Below are positions 18,290-25,359 of a DNA stretch of 64,000 nt, piece by piece. Numbering within the stretch: position 1 is the first letter of the stretch; the number at the start of each line of letters is the position of its first letter. The DNA lies in contig NZ_AYTO01000031.1 in the NCBI RefSeq assembly GCF_000507145.1, positions 1-64,000 on the forward strand, written 5' to 3'. The translations under genes and the position numbers were made by a program. The notes under the pieces were generated by a model. The model was not told the origin of the DNA. It ran no database searches and saw nothing but the letters and a program-made list of their open reading frames with translations. This stretch comes from Bacillus tequilensis KCTC 13622 (GTDB lineage: Bacteria; Bacillota; Bacilli; Bacillales; Bacillaceae).

Positions 18290-18660
18290 TACAAGCGCAT
18301 AAACGGTCCAAGCATGCAGTCCCAGAATGTATAGCGTAATGCTTCTCTAAAAGTCTGGGGGTTTCTGTTTCACCTGATGGAGAGCTAATGGCATAGTGGC
18401 TGATTGGTTCAACTGTACCTTAAAAGAATAGACTAACATCCATATCAGCCCCAAATAACATTGAACCAGGAAAGAAGGATGAAATTCAGTTTTTTCGCTG
18501 GTTTCCTTAACTTATTTTTGCCGATTGGACTAAAAATAATACAAAAAGCAACAAAAAGAGAAACAGCCAACAGATAATACCAGCCAAAGTGGTTGGTGAT
18601 ATATCCTTGGGCTGTGGTTGGATTTTCTGCAGACTATTTGGAGAAATGATTCCCCTTCAT
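18290..18660 (-). pseudogene. BCCT-family transporter relic
   Basis: The minus strand contains NHFGWYYLLAVSLFVAFCII followed by FSPIGKNKLRKP, typical of the N-terminal part of betaine/carnitine/choline transporters (OpuD-like). Further down come MLFGADMDVSLFF-stop-GTVEPISHYAISSP and GETETP, the conserved BCCT loop. The interior is deleted and the frame broken. Confidence 0.65.
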
Positions 18661-19262
18661 ACAGCTTGATTGTGAATATTATCACAATCAAAAAGACTTT
18701 TATTTCTTCTAAGTATCCAAACCTTTATTTTAGTTCTTCCATTACGTCTTCCAATATGTTTATTATGTTTTGCAGATAGATTGAGGTCATTCCTAAGAAT
18801 TATTTACTGATTCTATCTTTATTACCCCACAATCAGGTGAAACAAAACACTATAAACGTACCATATCTTTTTAAAATCTGACAAGCCCAACAGGGTGATA
18901 GAAACCCGGCTAAAGCCAAGCTAATCAATGGATAGAAGAATTTTTTTTTGTTTTTCCCAAGGAATAACGTCTGTGTTTAATCTAGCCCAATTAGAAAGAA
19001 AAAGAGCAGGAGTAATCCTGCTCTTTCATTCAAAACTTTAATTTATATGACGAATGTCGTATACCTTTTCGACTTTCTTTACCTATTAATTAGTATGCAG
19101 ACTACAACAGAAATAAGTGAAATAATGGTTGTATTTAAACAGGCCAATCATCGACAATTGAATGTATTGCATGACACCTAACAAAATTATTTTTCATCCA
19201 GCTGGAAATAAAGTAACATTTTTAAGGTAATGGTTTTATTTTTGATCGGCTTTTTCTTACAG
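18661..19262. other. Non-coding stretch
   Basis: No gene is seen. Hairpins lie at 18666-18691 (TTGATTGTGA/TCACAATCAA) and 19001-19026 (AAAGAGCAGGA/TCCTGCTCTTT); the second looks like an intrinsic terminator. What it terminates is unclear. Confidence 0.45.
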
Positions 19263-19628
19263 CTAAATCCAGACATCATTTTCAGCTGTTTGATCAGTTA
19301 TTTCTTGCCCGGTATTCACAACACCTTTAGGTTCTACAAGCAAAATTTTACACTCTGCTTCTGCATAAGGTTTATGTTCAACATTTTTCGGAATGACAAA
19401 CATTTCACCTTCATTTAATTTTACTTCTCCATCACGAAATTCAATGATTAAATTACCCCCAATGACAATAAAGACTTCATCTGTTTCGTCATGCTTATGC
19501 CAAACAAAGTCCCCTTGTACTTTAACTAGTTTAAATTGATAGTCATTCATTTCAGCGATTACTTTTGGAGACCATTGATCTTGGAATTTAGATAATTTCT
19601 CTTGAAAATTAATCGGTTTATATTTCAT
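19263..19628 (-). CDS. Single-domain cupin protein
   Basis: This 121-residue beta-barrel cupin has motif 1 [19 protein letters not shown] (two His, Glu) and motif 2 [16 protein letters not shown], a complete metal-binding set. The function of stand-alone cupins of this type is unknown; they often bind sugars or act as small isomerases/dioxygenases. A distant paralogue (ydbB) lies at 57632. SD GGAGGAG precedes the start. A DinB fragment lies upstream. Confidence 0.8.
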   Translation of the reverse strand: MKYKPINFQEKLSKFQDQWSPKVIAEMNDYQFKLVKVQGDFVWHKHDETDEVFIVIGGNLIIEFRDGEVKLNEGEMFVIPKNVEHKPYAEAECKILLVEPKGVVNTGQEITDQTAENDVWI

Positions 19629-19694
19629 TCTTTCTCCTCCCCGTGTAAAACTAAAGACAGCATATTTCGGTCTTTGCTCTTCCCCTGATTTTAA

Positions 19695-19910
19695 CTAGTC
19701 CCAAATTAAAGACCGGTCCACTTCAGCAGTTCTAAGATAGTCTAAAAGTTGACCGGTTTGTACTGACTCATGATAAGCGATTCTTAATAACCTGTCCCCT
19801 AGTTTTCGAACTGACCCAACATCAGACCTGTCTATCTTTCTATTTGTTAAATCTGTTTCGTTTAAAGATTTAATGACATTGATGACACGCCATGGGTATT
19901 TTAAAAACAT
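19695..19910 (-). pseudogene. DinB-family 3' fragment
   Basis: The C-terminal part reads LRIAYHESVQTGQLLDYLRT and IWD, the metal-binding His helix and tail of DinB/YfiT-like four-helix proteins (usually about 150-165 residues; here at most 71). The N-terminal part is missing and the fragment is followed within 40 bases by an att core, suggesting truncation at an element boundary. Confidence 0.6.
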
Positions 19911-19945
19911 AAATAAAAACTCACGGAAATTCAGGTGTGTTTCAG

Positions 19946-19962
19946 ATAGGCCCTCAACCTAG
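19946..19962 (-). repeat. att core (copy 2, right-end type)
   Basis: One mismatch to the 17-base core. It is followed by TAGTAAAAACATATCA, as at 111. The tRNA 3' half is absent, so this is the distal (attR-like) end of the element adjoining the tRNA gene. Confidence 0.8.
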
Positions 19963-20015
19963 TAAAAACATATCATGAGTTACAAAAGCTTTTATTCAAA
20001 GCATCTGTTTATTTT

Positions 20016-20795
20016 ATTTATACTTATTTTCATCATTTTACATGAATTCTGGGCACAAATTGGGCACCTATTATTATTAAAATCTATCACAAACCCTTAC
20101 TTTCACAACACATAATTTGTTTCAGTTTCCCTCGCGAATACCGGGTCAATGCTCAGCTTTTAGATATTCAACCAATTTCTCCGCACTGTTCTTAACATCT
20201 TCTTTTGAAAGGTGAAGTGTATCATATTGTGTAAACGCAGGAAGAAAACGCATTCCTATATAGTTAGCCGTGACTTGAAACGGTCTGATAAGCTCGCTGA
20301 TCGTGATATTATATTCTCCGCCTGCTTGATAATCAGATTCCTGTGCGCCTAAGGAGATAGCTAAGAGTAGTTCTTTTCCATGCAATTTAGTTCCCCCAGT
20401 TCCATAAGCCCAACCATGTGTTAACACATCATCTTCCCATTGTTTGAGTAACGCGGGACTGCTGTACCAATACATTGGGAACTGGAAAACGATACGCTCA
20501 TGATCTAACAGGAGCTGCTGCTCTTTTTCTACATCAATGATAAAATTAGGGTATTCACTGTACAGGTCATGAACCGTAATGTCATTCTCTTGCTTTAAAC
20601 GATTCATCCAGGTTTTGTTGACAACAGACGTTTCCAAATTTGGGTGTATAACGATAACTAATGTTTTCATATGACTGATTATCCTTTCTTCGCCGATTAG
20701 TTATTATTGCCGACAATGAATTGATTCTAATTTTAAAAAAGCAACTTTATTTACACCTATTTTATCCTTTTTCATGAATTCAGGGCAACTAATTG
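20016..20795. repeat. Directly repeated element-end arm flanking a reductase gene
   Basis: About 50 bases at 20016-20068 (ending TGGGCACAAATTGGGCAC) recur at 20748-20795 (ending AGGGCAACTAATTGGGCAC). The two copies bracket the flavodoxin-fold reductase gene at 20146-20670. Only the left copy keeps an att core beside it. Confidence 0.65.
20146..20670 (-). CDS. NAD(P)H:quinone oxidoreductase (KefF/YwrO-type)
   Basis: This 174-residue flavodoxin-like FMN/FAD enzyme reduces quinones or activates potassium efflux in relatives. Motifs are VIVIHPNLETSVVNK (flavin-phosphate loop), VFQFPMYWYSSPALLKQWEDDVLTHGWAYG and LLAISLGAQESDYQ. Length is normal for the family. It is a single gene between repeated element-end sequences, thus likely mobile cargo. 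Confidence 0.87.
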   Translation of the reverse strand: MKTLVIVIHPNLETSVVNKTWMNRLKQENDITVHDLYSEYPNFIIDVEKEQQLLLDHERIVFQFPMYWYSSPALLKQWEDDVLTHGWAYGTGGTKLHGKELLLAISLGAQESDYQAGGEYNITISELIRPFQVTANYIGMRFLPAFTQYDTLHLSKEDVKNSAEKLVEYLKAEH

Positions 20796-20820
20796 GGCAC
20801 TGATTATATTTGTAGCCCCA

Positions 20821-20859
20821 AAAAAGGCTTAACCTTTTAAAAAAGATTAAGCCTTTTTA
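20821..20859 (-). terminator. Terminator after phrI
   Basis: Long inverted repeat AAAAAGGCTTAA/TTAAGCCTTTTT with one bulge, directly behind the phrI stop. Confidence 0.85.
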
Positions 20860-20865
20860 GTCCCC

Positions 20866-20985
20866 TCATGCGCCTACCCTATCTGCAGCCACTTTGACTT
20901 CTGTACTATGATCACTTTGCAAATAAATTATTGAAAATACACTACTTAAAACCACTGCTGCCAATAGAATCCGGCTGATTTTCAT
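20866..20985 (-). CDS. phrI: PhrI pre-pro-signal peptide
   Basis: This 39-residue secreted peptide precursor has an N-terminus MKISRILLAAVVLSSVFSII that is a basic-hydrophobic export signal. The C-terminus is KVAADRVGA, ending in the mature pentapeptide DRVGA that ICEBs1 uses to inhibit RapI and hence excision. The gene starts inside the 3' end of rapI, the usual rap-phr overlap, and has its own terminator. Unlike its neighbours the frame is completely intact although rapI is broken. Confidence 0.9.
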   Translation of the reverse strand: MKISRILLAAVVLSSVFSIIYLQSDHSTEVKVAADRVGA

Positions 20986-21390
20986 TAATAATCTCCCTAA
21001 TTTTTCGTCTTGCTTCAATACTCATACGATAATATTCATGAGAGAGCATTAAATTTCCTTTTCCCCTCTAATATTTTGATTTGAATTTCGCTGAGTATTC
21101 CTTATCATCACTTTTATTGGCAATAAATCGCCCTATCCTAAAGTATAGCAATGCAACATCATAATTTTGTTGTTTTGCTTCAACATAGGTTAAAGTGAAT
21201 AAAGTCTTTGCTAGGAAACTATCTTTTGATTTCCCGAAAATTTCTAACGACAAGATTAAATGTTATGAAGCCTTTTTATATTCTTTCAATTCATCATAAC
21301 AAATCCCAATATTCATGTGTGACATTGCAATTAAATGCTCTATGTTACTTTCTTGGCAATTTCTAAAGAAATTGTTCCAAGGCTCTTTTA
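20942..21390 (-). pseudogene. rapI: rapI relic
   Basis: Minus-strand pieces ESNIEHLIAMSHMNIGICYD and ELKEYKKAS-stop, then SLEIFGKSKDSFLAKTLFTL, VEAKQQNYDVALLYFRIGRF, and finally GNLMLSHEYYRMSIEARRKI with ENQPDSIGSSGFK-stop, correspond to the C-terminal third of RapI. There is an internal nonsense codon, a deletion after EYSAKF, and no N-terminal domain, so excision-activating function is lost. Confidence 0.85.
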
Positions 21391-22176
21391 TTAGATATTA
21401 TCCATTTTTTTTCTCACTCTCTTACTAAGCTTGAAGCCGAATCTATTTATATACTCTTCATTTTTCACCATGATTTGATATGCCTCTATGATTGGCAAGG
21501 TACGAATCAAGATATAGACACCTACAGCTATCAAAACTACACAAACCGGATAGTAGGCAATTAAACCTGAGGCAATATGTTTTCTTTCAAGAAGAAAAGG
21601 AATTACGCCTGCCACAATAGAACAAACTCCAACGACCATGATAGCAGCATACCTTTTTTTAATATCTTTATATCTCGCTGTCAGCTCTTTATGATGATTT
21701 TGATCAAAAATCAGAGCCTCTTTCTTGAGTACCTTATATTTATCTTCTTCCGTAATCATTCCTGTCACAATAGCTCCAATGCCTAGTACTGCTATAATAA
21801 TGATAAGGAGTGTATAAATAGCGGGTTCTTGTTTAAAAACCAAATAAGGGACAGTGGAAAAAATAAGCATGCTCAGTCCGAAAGATACATACTGGAAAAC
21901 TTTGCGTTGATGCAATAAAAAGCCGTCTGCCATTTCTCTGCTTACATAATATCCTTCTTTGTTATCGGGACGAGGTTCAACAGAGTCTTTTAACAAATAA
22001 TCAATTGATACTTCGAAAATGTTTCCAATCATTAGAAGCTTTTCTGTTTCAGGAAACCCTTGCCCATTTTCCCACTTACTAATCGCCTGCCTTGTCGTGT
22101 TTACTTTCTCTGCTAAAGCTTCCTGTGACAGACCTTTTTCTTTTCGCAGCTTAAAAAGTTTTTCACCAAATGTCAT
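21391..22176 (-). CDS. XRE-family regulator with membrane domain
   Basis: This 261-residue protein has an N-terminal Cro/CI-type helix-turn-helix (FGEKLFKLRKEKGLSQEALAEKVNTTRQAISKWENG, residues 3-38) and a C-terminal part with four hydrophobic segments (about 105-145 and 185-235). I chose the ATG at 22176 (AAAGGAG nine bases before). Such membrane-anchored XRE proteins are common in Bacillus but poorly characterised. It sits between cwlT and rapI relics and so has replaced part of the ICE. Confidence 0.85.
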   Translation of the reverse strand: MTFGEKLFKLRKEKGLSQEALAEKVNTTRQAISKWENGQGFPETEKLLMIGNIFEVSIDYLLKDSVEPRPDNKEGYYVSREMADGFLLHQRKVFQYVSFGLSMLIFSTVPYLVFKQEPAIYTLLIIIIAVLGIGAIVTGMITEEDKYKVLKKEALIFDQNHHKELTARYKDIKKRYAAIMVVGVCSIVAGVIPFLLERKHIASGLIAYYPVCVVLIAVGVYILIRTLPIIEAYQIMVKNEEYINRFGFKLSKRVRKKMDNI

Positions 22177-22442
22177 ATTTAAGAACTCCTTTACTTTGAT
22201 GACTACATTGTATGAAAACAGCGCTCTCCGTTCTATCTTCCAGCAAATGCACTTTGTCAACTTACGGTTGCAACGATGTTATACAGTGTGTTTTATACCT
22301 ATTATGATCATGTCTTTGATAAGTAAAAGTTTTCAAAATTAAGCACCTAATTCCTTTTCCTTCTTAAGTATAGATAAACAATAAATTCTTTTCCACTTTT
22401 TATTCACCCTTTAACTTGTGATGTGCATTTTAAATTCAACTC

Positions 22443-23215
22443 CTAATTATTAATTCGTCCAAGAGATACAAGGTGATCTCTCCAATACTTGAATTTCAGA
22501 TCAGAATATTCAATTCCACTGTCATTTGAATTAAACATTCTGCCATTGCCTACATAGATGCCGACGTGAGTAATGGCTTTTCCTTCATATGTGCCGCCAA
22601 AGAACACTAAGTCACCCGCAGTCGCTTCTTTTTCACTTATTTTCTTTGTTACCCCATGTTGTTCCTGTGCTGTTCTTGGAAGAGTAATTCCGGCTTTGGC
22701 GAAAGCCCACTGAACTAGGCTTGAATAATCAAAACCAGTTTTCGGATTTGAATCTCCCCAGGCATACGGTTGCCCTTCATGCTTCAAAGCTTCTTTCATG
22801 AAAGTTTCATAGAAATCCATAGAGCCGTTCACATACCCCATGACATGGTCAACATAACTTGGGTCACCGTAGCTTTTCCAGCCCATTTTAAAAGCTTGCA
22901 ACCGGCTGAAATCAAGTGCCAATTTCTTTGTGTATTTTCCGCCATTCTTTTTGACATAGTCTATAAATCCAGAACCAAAGTTGTATGCCTGTAAGGTTAA
23001 ACGAACATCACCGCCAGCCTGTTTAAAAACCTTCTTAAAATGTTTAATGCCGACTTCAATCGAACGTTCTGGGTCAGTTATGGAGTTGGGAGGTAAGCCG
23101 ATACTTTCGGAACTTTGCATGATATCTAAAGAACGCCCACCACTTTCTTGCATGGTGAGCGCCATAATAATATTCACTTGGTCAAAAACCAAAAAGCATG
23201 TGCAAAAGTGAAAAA
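22443..23215 (-). pseudogene. cwlT: cwlT relic (bifunctional ICE cell-wall hydrolase)
   Basis: About 249 codons match CwlT: a soluble lytic/muramidase-like domain with catalytic Glu in LTMQESGG and AYNFGSGF, then an NlpC/P60 endopeptidase domain (GDLVFFGG, THVGIYVGNG). The N-terminal transmembrane and linker part is missing; the frame simply begins at a junction. The NlpC/P60 catalytic cysteine (normally FDCSS) reads FDYSS, a Cys-to-Tyr change that should abolish peptidase activity. CwlT normally opens peptidoglycan for ICEBs1 conjugation. Confidence 0.88.
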
Positions 23216-23221
23216 TTTAAG

Positions 23222-23744
23222 TGTTGTCAAAAACAGATGAAATTTTGGAATCCCGATCAGTTTAAAGAATTTATTAGTCTCATAGAAAAAGACGAATTTA
23301 TTTTTAAGGTGTTCTATACAACTGATGATCTGACTGGAATGCACTTAGGAGAAATTTTAGCGTTTCAATAGAAAGATTTAGACAAGTTTAGAAGAGGAAA
23401 TCAATGTATACAAAGCTTTAACATATATAAATCAAGAATATATAATTACAGCTCTCCAAAACTAAAAATTCTGTTCGCTGTATAAGTATCAATTCAAAAC
23501 TTATAACGTTGCTTGATGAATGGAGACGACATCAGAAGGAAATCTTACAGATTTGTCCAAGAGGGAATGTTGAGCCTATCCGTTTCCATGATTTGAGGCA
23601 ATCACTTGTAGCCTCGCTTATCCATCAAGGGGAAGAAAAGAACGATTAGGACATAGTTCTGTTTCTTTTACTATGAATACTTACGGACACCTTTTCCCTA
23701 ATAAATAGAGGGAAACTGCCGACCGTTTAGACGAATTACTTTAA
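23222..23744 (+). pseudogene. int: ICEBs1-type integrase relic
   Basis: Readable pieces in shifting frames include MKFWNPDQFKEFISLIEKDE, MHLGEILALQ-stop, a C-terminal RFHDL...LIHQGEK region, RLGHSSVSFT and YGHLFPNK. This is the catalytic domain of the ICEBs1-family tyrosine recombinase. Multiple stops and frameshifts inactivate it. It ends 100 bases from the tRNA 3' end in the orientation expected for int. Confidence 0.88.
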
Positions 23745-23807
23745 GTAACTGGTGAGTATTGGTGAGCAAGTCCTTTTTAAAGGCCGTATTTTCAGCATAA
23801 AAAAATA

Positions 23808-23840
23808 ATACCAAAGGTGGTTAAACCCTTGGTATTATTG
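23808..23840 (+). terminator. Hairpin between integrase relic and tRNA-Leu
   Basis: ATACCAAAGG/CCCTTGGTAT stem preceding the tRNA 3' end. It is preserved in the relic copies at 8691, 13612 and 16661. Confidence 0.65.
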
Positions 23841-23843
23841 AGA

Positions 23844-23927
<84 letters not shown>

Positions 23928-23956
23928 GTGATCATTAAATTGTTTGTGCTGGTTTA

Positions 23957-23973
23957 GTAGGCTCTTAACCTAG
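23957..23973 (-). repeat. Weak att-core relic between the two tRNA-Leu genes
   Basis: Fourteen of 17 bases match the core, and the following TAGTAAAAC matches element right arms. It lies on the upstream side of the intact tRNA-Leu(GAG) gene. Confidence 0.45.
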
Positions 23974-24006
23974 TAAAACCCATTTGCGTGCACTTTGTAA
24001 ATAAAG

Positions 24007-24088
24007 TGCGGGTGAAGGGACTCGAACCCCCACGTCGTAAGACACTAGATCCTAAGTCTAGCGCGTCTGCCAATTCCGCCACACCCGC
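24007..24088 (-). tRNA. tRNA-Leu(UAG)
   Basis: 82-nt class II tRNA with stem GCGGGTG/CACCCGC, anticodon loop CTTAGGA (UAG) and no encoded CCA. Confidence 0.96.
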
Positions 24089-24099
24089 AAAAAGACAAA

Positions 24100-24175
24100 T
24101 GGTGAGCCATGAAGGACTCGAACCTTCGACCCTCTGATTAAAAGTCAGATGCTCTACCAACTGAGCTAATGGCTC
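24100..24175 (-). tRNA. tRNA-Lys(UUU)
   Basis: 76 nt including encoded CCA; acceptor GAGCCAT/ATGGCTC, anticodon loop CTTTTAA. Confidence 0.97.
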
Positions 24176-24200
24176 TTACTATTCAATTTCAAAATAAAAA

Positions 24201-24275
24201 TGGCTGGGCTAGCTGGATTCGAACCAACGCATGACGGAGTCAAAGTCCGTTGCCTTACCGCTTGGCTATAGCCCA
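24201..24275 (-). tRNA. tRNA-Gln(UUG)
   Basis: 75 nt including CCA; acceptor TGGGCTA/TAGCCCA, anticodon loop CTTTGAC. Confidence 0.97.
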
Positions 24276-24287
24276 ACGAAAATGGAA

Positions 24288-24359
24288 TGACCCGTACGGG
24301 ATTCGAACCCGTGTTACCGCCGTGAAAGGGCGGTGTCTTAACCGCTTGACCAACGGGCC
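24288..24359 (-). tRNA. tRNA-Glu(UUC)
   Basis: 72 nt without CCA; acceptor GGCCCGT/ACGGGTC, anticodon loop CTTTCAC. Confidence 0.97.
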
Positions 24360-24388
24360 GATGGTTGAGAACTTATATCGAAATGTTA

Positions 24389-24479
24389 TGGCGGAGAAGG
24401 AGGGATTTGAACCCTCGCGCCGCTTACGCGACCTACACCCTTAGCAGGGGCGCCTCTTCAGCCACTTGAGTACTTCTCC
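24389..24479 (-). tRNA. tRNA-Ser(GCU)
   Basis: 91-nt class II tRNA with CCA; acceptor GGAGAAG/CTTCTCC, anticodon loop CTGCTAA. Confidence 0.97.
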
Positions 24480-24483
24480 AATA

Positions 24484-24558
24484 TGGCTCCACAGGCAGGA
24501 TTCGAACCTGCGACCGATCGGTTAACAGCCGATAGCTCTACCACTGAGCTACTGTGGA
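24484..24558 (-). tRNA. tRNA-Asn(GUU)
   Basis: 75 nt with CCA; acceptor TCCACAG/CTGTGGA, anticodon loop CTGTTAA. It is the first gene of the seven-tRNA transcript. Confidence 0.97.
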
Positions 24559-24575
24559 ATAATGAGACAAAGCTT

Positions 24576-24604
24576 ATTATATCAGCCTTGATTTTTAGCG
24601 TCAA
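24576..24604 (-). promoter_or_regulatory. Promoter of the tRNA cluster
   Basis: Minus strand TTGACG (24599-24604), 17-base spacer, perfect TATAAT (24576-24581), about 18 bases ahead of tRNA-Asn. Confidence 0.88.
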
Positions 24605-24680
24605 GAGGTAAATGTTTTTATTTATCTCTCGTGACGACTTTTATAATGTAACATAGGCTTGCCATATTCGTCAACCTTTT

Positions 24681-25133
24681 TCACGAAAAAATTCTTTTTA
24701 TTTTTCCGCGGCATTTTCCGCATCTGTATCTGTCAGGGTTCATGGCGCGCTTCTTTATATACTGTTGGCCGCAGGCCGTGCAGATATACATATAAGTTTT
24801 TTTGCTTTCTGTTTTTTTGTTAAGAGGTGTACAGAACCTCGGCGCATTGACCTTCTGCAGCAGCTCTCGGAAATCTCTGTCTCTGTGCTTGTACCCTTTT
24901 CCTTCAAGGTGAAGGTGATAATGGCAAAGCTCGTGCTTAATGATGCCGATCAGTTCCTCTTTGCCGTGTTCAATCAAATATCTTCTGTTCAATTCAATGT
25001 TATGGGAGGATAACAGGTACCTTCCGCCCGTAGTTTTAAGCCTGTCATTAAAAAGCGCCTGATGGCGGAACCGCCTTTTAAAATACGTTTCCGAAATATC
25101 CTCTGTCAGTTTTTGAAGCTCTGTGTTATCCAT
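24681..25133 (-). CDS. ydcK: SprT-like zinc metalloprotein YdcK
   Basis: This 150-residue SprT-family protein has the metalloprotease motif HELCHYHLH (residues about 60-68) and a C-terminal zinc ribbon (CTACG...CGKCRG). Family proteins in eukaryotes cleave DNA-protein crosslinks; the bacterial role is not established. I chose the ATG at 25133 (MDNTEL) with GTGAGG upstream. The neighbours tRNA cluster and cmpA are as in B. subtilis 168. Confidence 0.92.
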   Translation of the reverse strand: MDNTELQKLTEDISETYFKRRFRHQALFNDRLKTTGGRYLLSSHNIELNRRYLIEHGKEELIGIIKHELCHYHLHLEGKGYKHRDRDFRELLQKVNAPRFCTPLNKKTESKKTYMYICTACGQQYIKKRAMNPDRYRCGKCRGKIKRIFS

Positions 25134-25179
25134 GGTGCACCTCACTTAAAAAACATTGAACGGGACAATTCACCGTTTG

Positions 25180-25187
25180 CATACAAT
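25180..25187 (+). promoter_or_regulatory. Sigma-E -10 element of cmpA
   Basis: CATACAAT is the sigma-E -10 consensus, about 50 bases before the cmpA start. The -35 region is weak. Mother-cell expression is known for cmpA. Confidence 0.6.
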
Positions 25188-25236
25188 ATGGTAATCACCG
25201 TCCCTCTTATGATAAAAGCTGAGGAGGAATGAGCCT

Positions 25237-25350
25237 ATGCCAAATTGGCTTAAAAAACAGATGCAAAAAGCGTTCCTTGAAAAAGATAATTACCAAATTA
25301 AACTGCTGAATCAATGCTGGTATTTCTATAGGAAAAAACACTGCTCGTAA
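25237..25350 (+). CDS. cmpA: Cortex morphogenetic protein CmpA
   Basis: This 37-residue protein (MPNWLKKQMQKAFLEKDNYQ... ending RKKHCS) is identical to CmpA as I remember it. In the mother cell it helps ClpXP remove SpoIVA from faulty spore envelopes, coupling coat and cortex assembly. GAGGAGG lies just upstream. It is short and often missed by gene finders. Confidence 0.92.
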   Translation: MPNWLKKQMQKAFLEKDNYQIKLLNQCWYFYRKKHCS

Positions 25351-25359
25351 GCAGCGCTT

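Noticed and set aside
23954..24444. Open frames across the tRNA cluster on both strands
   Set aside because: They translate tRNA genes (motifs such as VEGSSPSW and [11 protein letters not shown] are typical tRNA artefacts).
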